Below are positions 1 through 9,805 of a stretch of DNA of 59,431 bases, in pieces. Both the position numbers and the translations under genes were made by a program. How positions within the stretch are numbered: position 1 is the stretch's first letter; each line of letters begins with the position of its first letter. This DNA comes from Ignavibacteria bacterium. GTDB lineage: Bacteria; Bacteroidota; Ignavibacteria; Kapaibacteriales; UBA2268. The stretch is from assembly GCA_016844745.1 (NCBI GenBank), contig JAERMQ010000020.1, positions 1 to 59,431 of the forward strand, read 5' to 3'. The notes under the pieces are model-generated. The model made no database searches. It was not told the origin of the DNA and was given only the letters and a program-made list of their open reading frames with translations.

Positions 1-53
1 AACCCCCTTTGAAAAAGGGGGGACAAACAATTCCCCCTTTTTCAAAGGGGGTT
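1..53. repeat. Perfect 21-bp inverted repeat (intergenic palindrome)
   Basis: Positions 1-21 and 33-53 are exact reverse complements (C5/T3 and A5/G5 blocks) around an 11-base spacer. A further G-rich run follows at 55-59. The downstream neighbour is the 3' end of the minus-strand glycosyltransferase, so the hairpin could also act in its transcript termination. It may continue to the left of the window. The degenerate hairpin at 32396-32435 has a similar C-rich/G-rich look. I see no coding content. Confidence 0.85.
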
Positions 54-153
54 AGGGGGTTTCTCTTGAATTTGTCATTTTTTATTTTTATTATGCCCTG
101 TATTTTGGAGTTCAAAATGACATTTTGTCATTTTTTATAATTTTCTCACAGTC

Positions 154-1332
154 TCATTCACAGGAATTACAATTTTTAAAACTCCTATTAATACTTTCTT
201 CATATAATTGAAAATATTTTTTTGCAGTTTCTTTCCAATTCCAATGCTGTTGAGCAAATTGTGATAATTCAAGCGATGAAGCTTTATGTTCGGTTTCCCA
301 AAAAAATTGCTCTATTTTTTTTGCCCAAATTTCAGGGGTTGACAGTGCCGGTAAAGAGTAGATGTAATCACGCATACCGGGATATGCATCCACAACTTCG
401 TCTGATATCAAAGAATGAAGACCACAGGCAAATGCTTCCTGTACAACAAGGGGAAATCCTTCTCCTTTGCTTGGTAAGAACAATAAATCCGATACCCTGT
501 ATAAATCTGAAACTTCCTCACTGCTTTTGTTTTTTAATACACTCACATTGGTAAGCTGCCATTTGTCGGGTTCAATCAATCCCCAGCCAACTAATATAAA
601 TTTAAAATCAGGCAACAGTTCTGCGACTTGTTTAATGATTGGTAATCCTTTTTTTTCAACAAACCTGCCAACGAAAATTATTATTTTTTTACCCGAGGAA
701 TAGCCCATTTGTTGTCGCAAAACAAATTTTGTTTCCTCTCCTTTGAAAGAAAAAACCTGGCAATCCGTTCCGTTTGGTATTAATTTTGAAGTTGATTGTA
801 TTGAATAAAGGGACTCGAAATATTTTTTCACTGTATCGCTGATGAACACAACTGTCCCGGAAGATTTGAATATCAATTTTGATAAGAATTGATTTAAAAA
901 ACCGAGGATAAATCTGAGAATTTTACTTGAATAAGGAATCCATCCGATATGCTGAGTGATTATTAGTGGCTTATGCAGAACTTTAGCAAATATCGAGGCT
1001 ATGATATTTGACATATAAATATAGTCGTGGATGTGTACTATATCTACTTTTTTAATACTCTGCCATAACTTTACAATTGATTTCATACTTATTATCGGAT
1101 ATGGCAGCGAGCTTCGACGTTCAATAATATTCGAGGATACAAGCGGTATTGGTATTAAATTTTTTGGACAAGTGGGAGGAATATCAGCATCGGAAGCCAA
1201 CCAATTAATTTCTAAAGGGAAATTATTGGCTAAATTTTCAGCCAATTTTCCTGCTGCTATCTCGACTCCACCTCGATGTCCGGAATAATAGTGAGTAATT
1301 AATGCTATTTTCATCATAAATTGTTCATCCAT
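154..1332 (-). CDS. GT4-family glycosyltransferase
   Basis: A 392-residue GT-B fold glycosyltransferase, probably transferring a sugar from a nucleotide-sugar donor during polysaccharide or glycolipid assembly on the cytoplasmic face of the membrane. The N-terminal Rossmann half carries GHRGGVEIAAGKL (18-30). The C-terminal half carries IIIFVGRFVEKKGL (217-230), with the Arg and Lys expected near the donor phosphates, and an E-x7-E motif at Glu291/Glu299 inside GEGFPLVVQEAFACG. Length is normal for GT4. Adjacent in-frame Met6/Met7 (MKIALITHYY) fit the usual family N-terminus better than Met1, so the true start may be 1314-1317. It is divergent from the methyltransferase-glycosyltransferase gene, with 131 bp between starts. 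Acceptor and donor cannot be predicted. Confidence 0.85.
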   Translation of the reverse strand: MDEQFMMKIALITHYYSGHRGGVEIAAGKLAENLANNFPLEINWLASDADIPPTCPKNLIPIPLVSSNIIERRSSLPYPIISMKSIVKLWQSIKKVDIVHIHDYIYMSNIIASIFAKVLHKPLIITQHIGWIPYSSKILRFILGFLNQFLSKLIFKSSGTVVFISDTVKKYFESLYSIQSTSKLIPNGTDCQVFSFKGEETKFVLRQQMGYSSGKKIIIFVGRFVEKKGLPIIKQVAELLPDFKFILVGWGLIEPDKWQLTNVSVLKNKSSEEVSDLYRVSDLLFLPSKGEGFPLVVQEAFACGLHSLISDEVVDAYPGMRDYIYSLPALSTPEIWAKKIEQFFWETEHKASSLELSQFAQQHWNWKETAKKYFQLYEESINRSFKNCNSCE

Positions 1333-1463
1333 TTACAAATTTATCATATTTTTCCATTTTATTTGTATTAAAAGCTCTTATGATATAATCATTAATAACA
1401 TGGCATATTATTTGCAGTGACAACTATTTATAAAGAATTAGTAAACACAAATTCGAAAAACGT

Positions 1464-4277
1464 ATGGCAGAAAATATGGAAAATCAAAAGCGTATTCCCG
1501 ATAATGCAAGAACTGTGCTCATTAAAATCAGCAATGATAATTTTAATGAATTTGAGGCTTTATCTAAAATTGAAAATCTGGCAAACCAATATTTAAATGC
1601 CAAATTCTATGTTTCGGCAAATAAAGAAATCAGTTCGAAACTTTTTGGAATTGCTGCTATAGAAGCCTTTATTGAGGAAAATTCAGATGAAGAATTCAAT
1701 CTCGAAACTTTATCCGATGCTGTGATAGACCTGTATAGTTATGAAATTGATTCAGATAAGATTGGGAATTCGCCTGAAGTTGAAGAAGCATCATTTATAA
1801 ATAGACAAACCGTTCAGCCTCAAAAAGAAGAAGAAGTTGATATAAATCAATTTCGACATCAAGGTGTGGTTGCCGGAGGATTTTCGAGTCAGCCGGCAAG
1901 TGGGAAATTACCGGAACCGCTGCCATCTCCGTTGTTACTCAATGTGGGCTGTGGTGCGGATGTTCGTGACGGTTTTTTGAATATTGATTTATACAGTTCA
2001 AATCCGAAAGTAATAGGAATGGATGTACGTCATTTAGGGTTACCCGATAATTGTGCGGACGGAATTCTTGCAAGTGATATACTTGAGCATTTTTCTCATC
2101 GGGAAACCGGTCAGGTACTAAGGGAATGGAATAGAGTCCTTAAACCTGGGGGTGAAATTTTAATCAGGTGCCCTTCCTTGAAATTGCAAACAGAGGCTTA
2201 TATGTCGGGTGTTTGGGATGCAGATGTGGCTTCGTATATGATATTCGGCGGACAAACGAATCCCGGTGATTATCATTGCATTGGATTCGACCGGGTTTCA
2301 ATTGAGAAACATTTGAAAGAAGCCGGATTTACTGTCGAGCATTTCGAAGAGCAAAATATTCCCCAAACAAATGGATTTATCAATCTCAACATGATAGTTC
2401 GTGGGCGTAAGAGTAAAATTTTAGCTAATTATGAATCGACTCCAATACAATTCAACGCACAATCTGTCATTAAAACCAATTTTAAAACCGGAATAAACCA
2501 GCTACAATTGAATATTGTTTGGGAAGGTTCACAATTTGTTTACCATTCATTAGCGCTGATTAATCGTGAACACAGCTATAATCTACTAAAGACCGGACAA
2601 GTAAACCTGACAATTATTCCTTATGAAAATGACCAGTTCCTTCCGGATGAAAATTCAAAGTATAAGGCTTTAATGGAGAATGATATTAGGAATAAACCCG
2701 AAGTTCCGGATGAAATAGGGAAACTGCCTTACCTTTGGATACGCCACCAATGGCCACCGAATCCGGAACCCCCAAAAGGAGCAAAATGGATAATTATGCA
2801 GCCCTGGGAGTTTTCGCAATTACGTAAAGATTTTGTAGAAATTTTCAAACAAGCAGATGAAATATGGACCCCATCGAATTTTTCAAGAAACAGTTTTGTC
2901 AATTCGGGATTGGATTTCAATAAAGTGCAGGTTATTCCTAATGGAGTCGCTCCTGAGTTGTTCTCGCCATCAGGTTCAAAATATCATTTAGCAACTAATA
3001 AAAGTTTGAAAATTTTATTTGTTGGTGGAACAATTTTCAGGAAGGGAATCGATTTGCTCTTGCAGGCTTACACAACTGCATTTAATTCAGAAGACGATAT
3101 TTGCCTTATAATTAAAGATATGGGAGGAGACTCTTTTTATAAAGGTCAGACTGCAAAAAGCAATATCGAAAGTATAAAACGCGACGCACGTTCTCCCGAA
3201 ATTATCTATATTGAAGAATATTTCAATGAAGAGGAAATGGCAGAGCTATACAGGGCTTGCGATGTATTTGTATGTCCTTATCGCGGTGAAGGATTTTCCC
3301 TGCCTACGATTGAAGCAATGGCTTGCGGACTGCCTGTTATAGTTACCGAAGGAGGGGCAACGGATGATTTCGTAGATGAAGAAGTGGGATGGTTACTGCC
3401 GTCATCGCATATTTCAGTGGGTAATATGATAGATGGTAAGCCACTAACCGGTGAAACATTTTTACTCGAACCCGATAAAAATTATTTAATCGAACTATTT
3501 AAGGAATTGTATAATAATCCGTCGGAAATATTTCTTAAAGGAACAGCAGCCTCGCTTCGGGCAAGAACTGAATGGACTTGGAACAGGGCGTCATTGAAAA
3601 TGCTATCAAGGCTTGATTATCTCAGCGGTACAACCTTAGCAATAGAGGCTCAGACATTATTGTCTGATGAAGAAGATGCCAATATTATTTTCTGCAAAGC
3701 CGAAAAATTATTTTTTACTGATGAATCGAATGAAGCAAACAAATTATATAAGAAAGCATTGTCATTAAATCATCTTGCTGAGGACTATGCCGCAACAGCT
3801 TTTAATCGACTTGCTGCGATTAGCCTGAAGAAGAACAAGCTCGATGAGGCGGGAAGTTATTTGATGAATTCAAACGATATTATCGAGAATAATCCTGATG
3901 CAAAATTAATCTCTGCAGAAATTTTTCTTAAAAGAGCTGAAATAGCCGAAGCATTTGATATCTACAGTGATATTATGAAGAATTGGCAATCTATGAAATT
4001 CAAGAGCAATTCAGGTATTACACTCGAAGAGATATTTTGCATTGTCGGTGATATTATGCTGGATAATGAAGATATAGAAGGCGCTCATAGTTTATATACC
4101 TGCGCATTAAAACAAAATAACAATTGCGCCAGAGCCTGTTATGGAGCCGGACTTTGCTTCCTTGTTTCGGGATTAGAGGAAGATGCAAGCCAAATGTTCG
4201 ATTGGGCTATCAAACTTAATCCGGAATATGAACCGTTGGTTAAAGCAAAATTGGAAAGTATAGATAAGAATATATGA
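1464..4277 (+). CDS. Fusion protein: SAM methyltransferase - GT4 glycosyltransferase - TPR-like tail
   Basis: A 937-residue cytosolic multidomain protein. Residues 1-150 are an unrecognised acidic helical region. Residues about 155-320 form a class I SAM-dependent methyltransferase, with motif I LNVGCG (159-164), the acidic DILEHF segment and the post-motif LKPGG. Residues about 330-740 form a GT-B/GT4 glycosyltransferase with ILFVGGTIFRKGIDLLLQAY near 515 and an E-x7-E motif in GEGFSLPTIEAMACG near 607. The C-terminal 190 residues are helical with TPR-like spacing (for example LYKKALSLNHLAEDYAATAF). The combination suggests one polypeptide that glycosylates and methylates the same surface glycan or glycoprotein, which is inference. 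No clear Shine-Dalgarno precedes the ATG, and an alternative ATG lies at 1476. Confidence 0.8.
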   Translation: MAENMENQKRIPDNARTVLIKISNDNFNEFEALSKIENLANQYLNAKFYVSANKEISSKLFGIAAIEAFIEENSDEEFNLETLSDAVIDLYSYEIDSDKIGNSPEVEEASFINRQTVQPQKEEEVDINQFRHQGVVAGGFSSQPASGKLPEPLPSPLLLNVGCGADVRDGFLNIDLYSSNPKVIGMDVRHLGLPDNCADGILASDILEHFSHRETGQVLREWNRVLKPGGEILIRCPSLKLQTEAYMSGVWDADVASYMIFGGQTNPGDYHCIGFDRVSIEKHLKEAGFTVEHFEEQNIPQTNGFINLNMIVRGRKSKILANYESTPIQFNAQSVIKTNFKTGINQLQLNIVWEGSQFVYHSLALINREHSYNLLKTGQVNLTIIPYENDQFLPDENSKYKALMENDIRNKPEVPDEIGKLPYLWIRHQWPPNPEPPKGAKWIIMQPWEFSQLRKDFVEIFKQADEIWTPSNFSRNSFVNSGLDFNKVQVIPNGVAPELFSPSGSKYHLATNKSLKILFVGGTIFRKGIDLLLQAYTTAFNSEDDICLIIKDMGGDSFYKGQTAKSNIESIKRDARSPEIIYIEEYFNEEEMAELYRACDVFVCPYRGEGFSLPTIEAMACGLPVIVTEGGATDDFVDEEVGWLLPSSHISVGNMIDGKPLTGETFLLEPDKNYLIELFKELYNNPSEIFLKGTAASLRARTEWTWNRASLKMLSRLDYLSGTTLAIEAQTLLSDEEDANIIFCKAEKLFFTDESNEANKLYKKALSLNHLAEDYAATAFNRLAAISLKKNKLDEAGSYLMNSNDIIENNPDAKLISAEIFLKRAEIAEAFDIYSDIMKNWQSMKFKSNSGITLEEIFCIVGDIMLDNEDIEGAHSLYTCALKQNNNCARACYGAGLCFLVSGLEEDASQMFDWAIKLNPEYEPLVKAKLESIDKNI

Positions 4278-4358
4278 AATAATTTAAATAGTATAATTCC
4301 GTAAGATTGAATATTTTTGCAAATTAAAATTTAATTACATAAAGAGAATTGAAATAAA

Positions 4359-6320
4359 ATGCGAAAAGTTACACTGATTCAAAGGATTCGCTATCATTTT
4401 GATAGTTTAATGTCGAAAGGTGCATTTCCTCCCATTGTACTATTAATTATATCAACGACAGGTATTGTTTTGGTTCTCGCAACAATGCTGTTTTACTCCA
4501 ACGCCATCCCACAAGATAGTTCTCAAATTCTTGGTTTGAAGGATAAAAATGCCGTCAACTTTTTTGATGCTATCTGGATTACTATCCTGCGAACACTCGA
4601 CCCGGGTGTAATCTCTCAAGACCCGGTAAGCTGGAAGTTTTTAACCATAATCTTTCTTGCAACCATTTCAGGAATTACCGTTATAAGTATATTAATAGGT
4701 ATTGTTAATTCAAGTGTCGTGAACAAATTAGTCGATCTGAGAAAAGGAAAATCCTTCGTAGTAGAGCGCGAACACACGGTTATTTTAGGATGGTCATTTC
4801 AGATATTCCCAATTATTACCGAACTTGTTATTGCTAACGAAAACCAGAGGAATCAATGTATAGCCATTCTTGCGGAAAAAGATAAAGTTGAAATGGAAGA
4901 TGAAATCCGCTCAAAAGTCGGCGACACAAAAACGACGAAAGTTGTTTGCAGAACAGGTAATCCAATTGACCTTCATGATTTGGAAATAATTAATCCACAT
5001 GAATCCAAATCTATCATCATTTTGGCTCCCGAAACACGTGAGCCCGATTCAATAGTAATCAAGACAATACTTGCGATTACTAACAATCCTCATAGAAAAG
5101 TAGCTCCCCATAAATACCATATCGTGGCTGAAATACGCGACCCGAAGAATGTTACTATTGCCGAAATAGCCGGCAAGGATGAAGTTCAGCTTGTTGTTTT
5201 CGATTATTTAATTTCCAGGATAACTGCTCAAACTTGCCGTCAGGCAGGATTATCTGTTGTATTTACCGAACTATTAGACTTTGAGGGTGATGAAATATAT
5301 TTCCAGTATGAATCACATCTGAAAAATAAAACATTTGTCGAAGTCATGTTTTCATACGAAACTTCGTCAGTTATAGGGATTCGAAGACGAAATGGTATGA
5401 TTCTTCTCAAACCTGCTATGAATACGATAATGGAGGAAGGTGATAAAATTATTGCAATCTCGGAAGATGATGATACTATTATTTTATCCGGTATGACGGA
5501 GTATGGGATTGACCCCGGTGCAATCCGCAAAGGTCCTCGTTATCAACAACCTATACCGGAAAAAACATTGATTCTGGGTTGGAACCGCCGGGCGCCCCTG
5601 ATTATAAATGAGCTTGATAATTATGTTTGGCCCGGCTCGAAAATCACCGTAGTAGCTGATTTACCTAATGTCGAAAAAGATTTAGCCCAGCTTTGCTCCG
5701 ACCTGGTTCATCAAACAGTAACATTTTGGAATGGCGATACCACAAACCGTTCCGTATTGGACGACTTGAGTTTAGAGCAATATGACCATATTATCGTTCT
5801 GAGCCAAACAGAATTAGCAGACGTACAATCTACCGATGCCCGTACACTTTCGACTCTCTTACACCTCCGGGATATAGCAGACCGAATCGGTCATAAATTC
5901 TCTATCGTTAGTGAAATGTTAGACGACCGTAATCGTGAGTTGGCTGAAATAACATATACGGATGATTTCATCGTTAGTGTTAAATTAGATTCGTTAATGC
6001 TTTCTCAAATTGCTGAAAACAGGGAATTGAAAACGGTTTTCGAATTATTATTCTCTGCAGGTGGTCCGGCGCTTTATATAAAGCCTGCCGAGCATTTCGT
6101 TGAATTGGGACGTCCGGTTAATTTCTATACTGTAATGGAATCGGCGAGGCAACAACATAAAATCGCAATAGGATATAAGCTTCATTCAAATAAGCATCAA
6201 GCTGAGCTACAGACTTTAGCTCATGGCATTATCGTAAATCCGAAAAAGTCAAATCAAATCTTCTTTTCTGAAGGGGATAAAATTATCGTTCTATCGGATG
6301 AGGAACTGACGACGGGATAA
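4359..6320 (+). CDS. CASTOR/POLLUX-type RCK-domain ion channel
   Basis: A 653-residue inner-membrane channel-like protein. A hydrophobic segment (about 24-46) is followed by a pore-like segment (NFFDAIWITILRTLDPG, 67-83), a second membrane helix (about 93-118) and two long NAD-binding-type RCK/TrkA-N modules. The first begins near VILGWSFQIFPII (about 141) and the second near TLILGWNRRAPLII (about 405). The paired RCK layout with a short membrane part matches the bacterial relatives of plant CASTOR and POLLUX rather than a peripheral TrkA protein. Likely role: cation conduction gated by cytosolic ligands. The sequence at the expected filter (TLDPG) is not the classical TVGYG of K+ channels. 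It lies 81 bp after the fusion gene, probably independent in function. Confidence 0.8.
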   Translation: MRKVTLIQRIRYHFDSLMSKGAFPPIVLLIISTTGIVLVLATMLFYSNAIPQDSSQILGLKDKNAVNFFDAIWITILRTLDPGVISQDPVSWKFLTIIFLATISGITVISILIGIVNSSVVNKLVDLRKGKSFVVEREHTVILGWSFQIFPIITELVIANENQRNQCIAILAEKDKVEMEDEIRSKVGDTKTTKVVCRTGNPIDLHDLEIINPHESKSIIILAPETREPDSIVIKTILAITNNPHRKVAPHKYHIVAEIRDPKNVTIAEIAGKDEVQLVVFDYLISRITAQTCRQAGLSVVFTELLDFEGDEIYFQYESHLKNKTFVEVMFSYETSSVIGIRRRNGMILLKPAMNTIMEEGDKIIAISEDDDTIILSGMTEYGIDPGAIRKGPRYQQPIPEKTLILGWNRRAPLIINELDNYVWPGSKITVVADLPNVEKDLAQLCSDLVHQTVTFWNGDTTNRSVLDDLSLEQYDHIIVLSQTELADVQSTDARTLSTLLHLRDIADRIGHKFSIVSEMLDDRNRELAEITYTDDFIVSVKLDSLMLSQIAENRELKTVFELLFSAGGPALYIKPAEHFVELGRPVNFYTVMESARQQHKIAIGYKLHSNKHQAELQTLAHGIIVNPKKSNQIFFSEGDKIIVLSDEELTTG

Positions 6321-6325
6321 TGGTT

Positions 6326-6357
6326 AATGGTCAATGGTCAATGGTCAATGGTCAATG
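6326..6357. repeat. Tandem 7-bp repeat (AATGGTC, 4 units plus AATG)
   Basis: Four exact copies of AATGGTC run from 6326 to 6353, with a partial fifth to 6357. They start six bases after the stop codon of the ion channel gene. It is non-coding, and slippage would make its copy number variable. Confidence 0.9.
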
Positions 6358-6491
6358 AATAATAAATATTAAATATTAAATTATTAGTCTATTAAAGAAC
6401 TAAGGGAAAAGTTATAATGCTTTTGGAAAGATGAAATTCCTTGTTCTATTGAATCATAGTATAGTCCTCAAAATATTCATCTGTATTAACA

Positions 6492-6527
6492 AAAAAGTCA
6501 TTACTAATTGAAGAGTAATGACTTTTT
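6492..6527. terminator. Bidirectional intrinsic terminator between convergent genes
   Basis: A perfect 13-bp stem (6492-6504 AAAAAGTCATTAC with 6515-6527) and a 10-base loop lie between the convergent channel gene and the minus-strand T9SS gene. The stem has A-runs on one side and T-runs on the other, so it can terminate both strands. Confidence 0.85.
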
Positions 6528-6547
6528 AATTTTAAATATTTCCTAAT

Positions 6548-9500
6548 TTATTTTATTATTTCGAATTTCAGAGCTTTTCCAATACCATCGCCTTCGAGTA
6601 AGAGGAAATATACTCCGGATGGTAATGCAGCAATATCCAATTCATAAGTTTGATTAATATTCGGATTCAAATATCTATCGAATAAATTGAATAATTGAAC
6701 TCCTGTATAATTCAATATTTTTCCTTGAATTCGTAATGATTGCATCGATTGATTCGTAAGAACGAATGCTATCTGGGATGAAGCCGGTACAGGGCTTGCA
6801 AGTATACTTATTACCCTGTTATTCGGATAGAAGAAATCATCGCTAACATCATTTTGCGAAATACCTTCACCCGTAACATAAATAGTATCGGTGAAATCAT
6901 TGCTGAATATTTTATAAATTCCGTTGATTACCCCTAAAGCAGATGGATTAAACGATAATGTTACCTTCTCTGTACCGCCCGGCGCTACTATGAATATTTG
7001 TGGAACAGCCGTTAATGCCGAATTTGAACCTAAAATTTGAGTAACCCGCAAAGTATCGGTACCGGTATTTGATACATCAACAATTTTCTTCATTGGAGTC
7101 CCAATTTTAACCTTACCGAAATCGACATTCTTAGGATTAATACTTATTTGTGGGATTTTAGAATCACTATACCCGGTGCCGGTAACTAATATACTATCAG
7201 GAAGCATGTTCCCAAAGAATTGAATTACAGCATTATATACTTTAATTTGTGTGGGTCGAAACCTTATCATAAACTGGTCTGATTCGCCGGGTGCTATAAT
7301 AAATGATGTTGAAGAAATAAGAAAAGCGTTATTAGATGATGTAATTAATGCAATATTTAATGTATCATTGCCTGAATTTGTAATGGTTACCATAGAATCT
7401 TTATTATTTCCTATTTTAACACTGTCGAATTTTATTGAATGTTTGTTTAGCACCATAACTGGCGGGTTATCAGGGAGAATACCTTCAGCATTACAAGTTA
7501 TACTATCAGGATAGTCATTGCTTTGAATATAAAACTTACTTACAATTTTTCCAACCATAACGGGAGAGAATCTTAATTTAAAATCTTCAGCTCCACCGGG
7601 TGCAACTTTATCGGGCTGGGATATAATCGAAAAAAGTTCAGGATTTTGAATAATCCTGTTTATTCTAAGAGTATCATTACCGGTATTCCTGATTTTAACT
7701 ATTGTATCTTTCGAACTTTTCAATTTAACGGTACCGAAATCAATAAACTTTGAATCGATAACCATTTTGGGGCTTTTGATTGTTTCCCTGAACAGTTTAA
7801 AAATTCCTTTGGCAGTATATGCATACATCGAATCATTTATTACCGATAAACCACGTACAGGTACGCTATCCATTCCGGCATAATCCCATGTAGAGCCATT
7901 ATCGGTAGTCAAATAAACCCCTTTATATGAAATTTGGTTACCCCCTTGAATAGAGGCAAACAAAGCATATAATTTTCCCGAATTATCAACCATCATTGCT
8001 CGTACATCAACCGAAGCTGCAGGAGGTACTGGGATACTTACCCATTGATTTCCGTTTTTGCGAAATATACCCGATACTCCTCCCCACGCAAGCGAACCCA
8101 CATACAACTGACCATTTTTATCTGCTGTGTATGAAAGTATAGCTTTATTCCCCAGACCTGATGTATCGAGCGACCATTGAGAATTGGTTTGAGAGCGCTT
8201 ATATAGAAATTTGTCAATGAAATTATATGAAGGAGTATGAAGGGCGCCCCCAAAGAAAAGATTCCCTTTACCATCACTGCCAAATCCTGCAAATAGCTGT
8301 GTTAGTGTTGAGCTTGGCTCACCGAGATTTATCCCCAGAGTATCTAAATTCCAATTACTGTTTAGCGGTTTACTGAAAATCCTGAGCGGCTTTAAAGCAC
8401 CTTGTGTTAGACTGCTTATTCCATAGTGGTAATTACCGTCTTCATCAACGAATAATCCTTGCGAAACGGATTGACCACCGGTTGTATTAACATTATATAA
8501 CCCGGTGGAATCAACGTTCCATAAATTTCCGCCATCAGTGCTTTTATAAACGGGAGTAATAGTTCCCGACATACCAAAGCCGACTCCTTGTGTAAATAAA
8601 TTACCTGAATTATCCTTGTATAACGGTCTGCCACCTCCATAACCATTTGCAGGAAAGGTCTTGTTCCAGTTGCCTGTTGAAGGATTTTTCACGAAAATAC
8701 CTAATCCTGTACTAACCGCTAATTGATTTGTTCCTAACTGATGCAGTCCATAAATATCTTCGGCTAATATCCCTTTGGATGAATTTGACCATGTATTTCC
8801 GAAATCTGTGCTGGTAAATATTCCTATTCCAGTTGATGCCTCGAGTGTGCCGAATCCGCCAATATCACTTATTCTTATAGTTGTACCAAGGTATGAGTTC
8901 AGAATTGTATCGATTCTTTCCCAACTCATCCCGGTTTTTTTCCTAAATAAAATTGATGAAAAATTATTACCGAACAAGGCGTACATTGTCCCGGCGCTAT
9001 CATCTGAAAATGAATTGATTGTTTGAGTACTGATACCATTTGTATCCGCAGTCCAGGAAGAACCATTGTCTGTTGAAACAAAAGGACCCAAACCGGTTGC
9101 ATAAATATAAATATCACCTTTTTTATTGCTATAAATTGCTCCTATTTGCATCGGATTAAATGTAGTGACATTCTCGAAGGTGCTGCTGCCTGCTGTCATT
9201 TTATAGATTCCATCAGTAGTTGCAGCAAATAAGTTACCTGAATTATCATAAGTAAAATCCCTGATGTTTGCCCTGTTCAAACCAACAGAATCGATGAACC
9301 AGGGGGATGTTTCATCTGTCTTTGTATATAGAACATTGTTATAAAGTGCATGATATTTGGAATGGATTAGAATTCTCCTGAATGAATTTATTTGCACTGC
9401 CGGCAAACTAAAATTTCCCGAAGTCCCGGTAAAATTTTCTTGAGAGATGCTGAATCCAAGGAACATTAAAGTACCATCATCGAAGGCTAAAGCAAATGTT

Positions 9501-9805
9501 CTGATGTTACCGGTTTCACCTAATTTCAACTTAGTGTCGATAATTCTTTTTCCTTCCGGAATAGCAAATATTTCTTTATTATTCGACCATCCACTTACAG
9601 ACTGATATTTAGAGAGATAAACATAGTATCTCGTTGCAGTTAATCTATAATTTGTTCCGTTATTGTTGATAATTTCCTTTTTGAGAATTTGTTCTCCTTC
9701 GGGACCTGCAAAACGCTCAGCCCTAACTGTAAGAATTGTTATAAGGAGTACCGATAATATAAGAAATGAGCGTGAAACCGCTTTACATCGTATTGAGGGA
9801 AGCAT
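6548..9805 (-). CDS. Exported BNR/propeller protein with three ASH domains and T9SS sorting domain
   Basis: A 1,085-residue secreted protein. A signal peptide (about 1-29, SFLILSVLLITILTVRA) is followed by a repetitive beta-propeller region (about 30-685) with Asp-box-like motifs of the type S-T-D-x-G-x-x-W (STDNGSSWTAD, STDFGNTWSN, STDGGNLWNV, TTDNGSTWDY), as in sialidase/sortilin-like BNR proteins. Three tandem ASH/choice-of-anchor-D Ig-like domains follow (about 690-975), each with an IDFGxVKxG..NTGNDTL signature. A T9SS type A sorting domain ends the protein (ALPSGVYFLLLEG...FEIIK). No catalytic sialidase residues are evident, so a binding or adhesive role is more likely than an enzymatic one. 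It is transcribed divergently from the subtilisin-like gene. Confidence 0.85.
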   Translation of the reverse strand: MLPSIRCKAVSRSFLILSVLLITILTVRAERFAGPEGEQILKKEIINNNGTNYRLTATRYYVYLSKYQSVSGWSNNKEIFAIPEGKRIIDTKLKLGETGNIRTFALAFDDGTLMFLGFSISQENFTGTSGNFSLPAVQINSFRRILIHSKYHALYNNVLYTKTDETSPWFIDSVGLNRANIRDFTYDNSGNLFAATTDGIYKMTAGSSTFENVTTFNPMQIGAIYSNKKGDIYIYATGLGPFVSTDNGSSWTADTNGISTQTINSFSDDSAGTMYALFGNNFSSILFRKKTGMSWERIDTILNSYLGTTIRISDIGGFGTLEASTGIGIFTSTDFGNTWSNSSKGILAEDIYGLHQLGTNQLAVSTGLGIFVKNPSTGNWNKTFPANGYGGGRPLYKDNSGNLFTQGVGFGMSGTITPVYKSTDGGNLWNVDSTGLYNVNTTGGQSVSQGLFVDEDGNYHYGISSLTQGALKPLRIFSKPLNSNWNLDTLGINLGEPSSTLTQLFAGFGSDGKGNLFFGGALHTPSYNFIDKFLYKRSQTNSQWSLDTSGLGNKAILSYTADKNGQLYVGSLAWGGVSGIFRKNGNQWVSIPVPPAASVDVRAMMVDNSGKLYALFASIQGGNQISYKGVYLTTDNGSTWDYAGMDSVPVRGLSVINDSMYAYTAKGIFKLFRETIKSPKMVIDSKFIDFGTVKLKSSKDTIVKIRNTGNDTLRINRIIQNPELFSIISQPDKVAPGGAEDFKLRFSPVMVGKIVSKFYIQSNDYPDSITCNAEGILPDNPPVMVLNKHSIKFDSVKIGNNKDSMVTITNSGNDTLNIALITSSNNAFLISSTSFIIAPGESDQFMIRFRPTQIKVYNAVIQFFGNMLPDSILVTGTGYSDSKIPQISINPKNVDFGKVKIGTPMKKIVDVSNTGTDTLRVTQILGSNSALTAVPQIFIVAPGGTEKVTLSFNPSALGVINGIYKIFSNDFTDTIYVTGEGISQNDVSDDFFYPNNRVISILASPVPASSQIAFVLTNQSMQSLRIQGKILNYTGVQLFNLFDRYLNPNINQTYELDIAALPSGVYFLLLEGDGIGKALKFEIIK

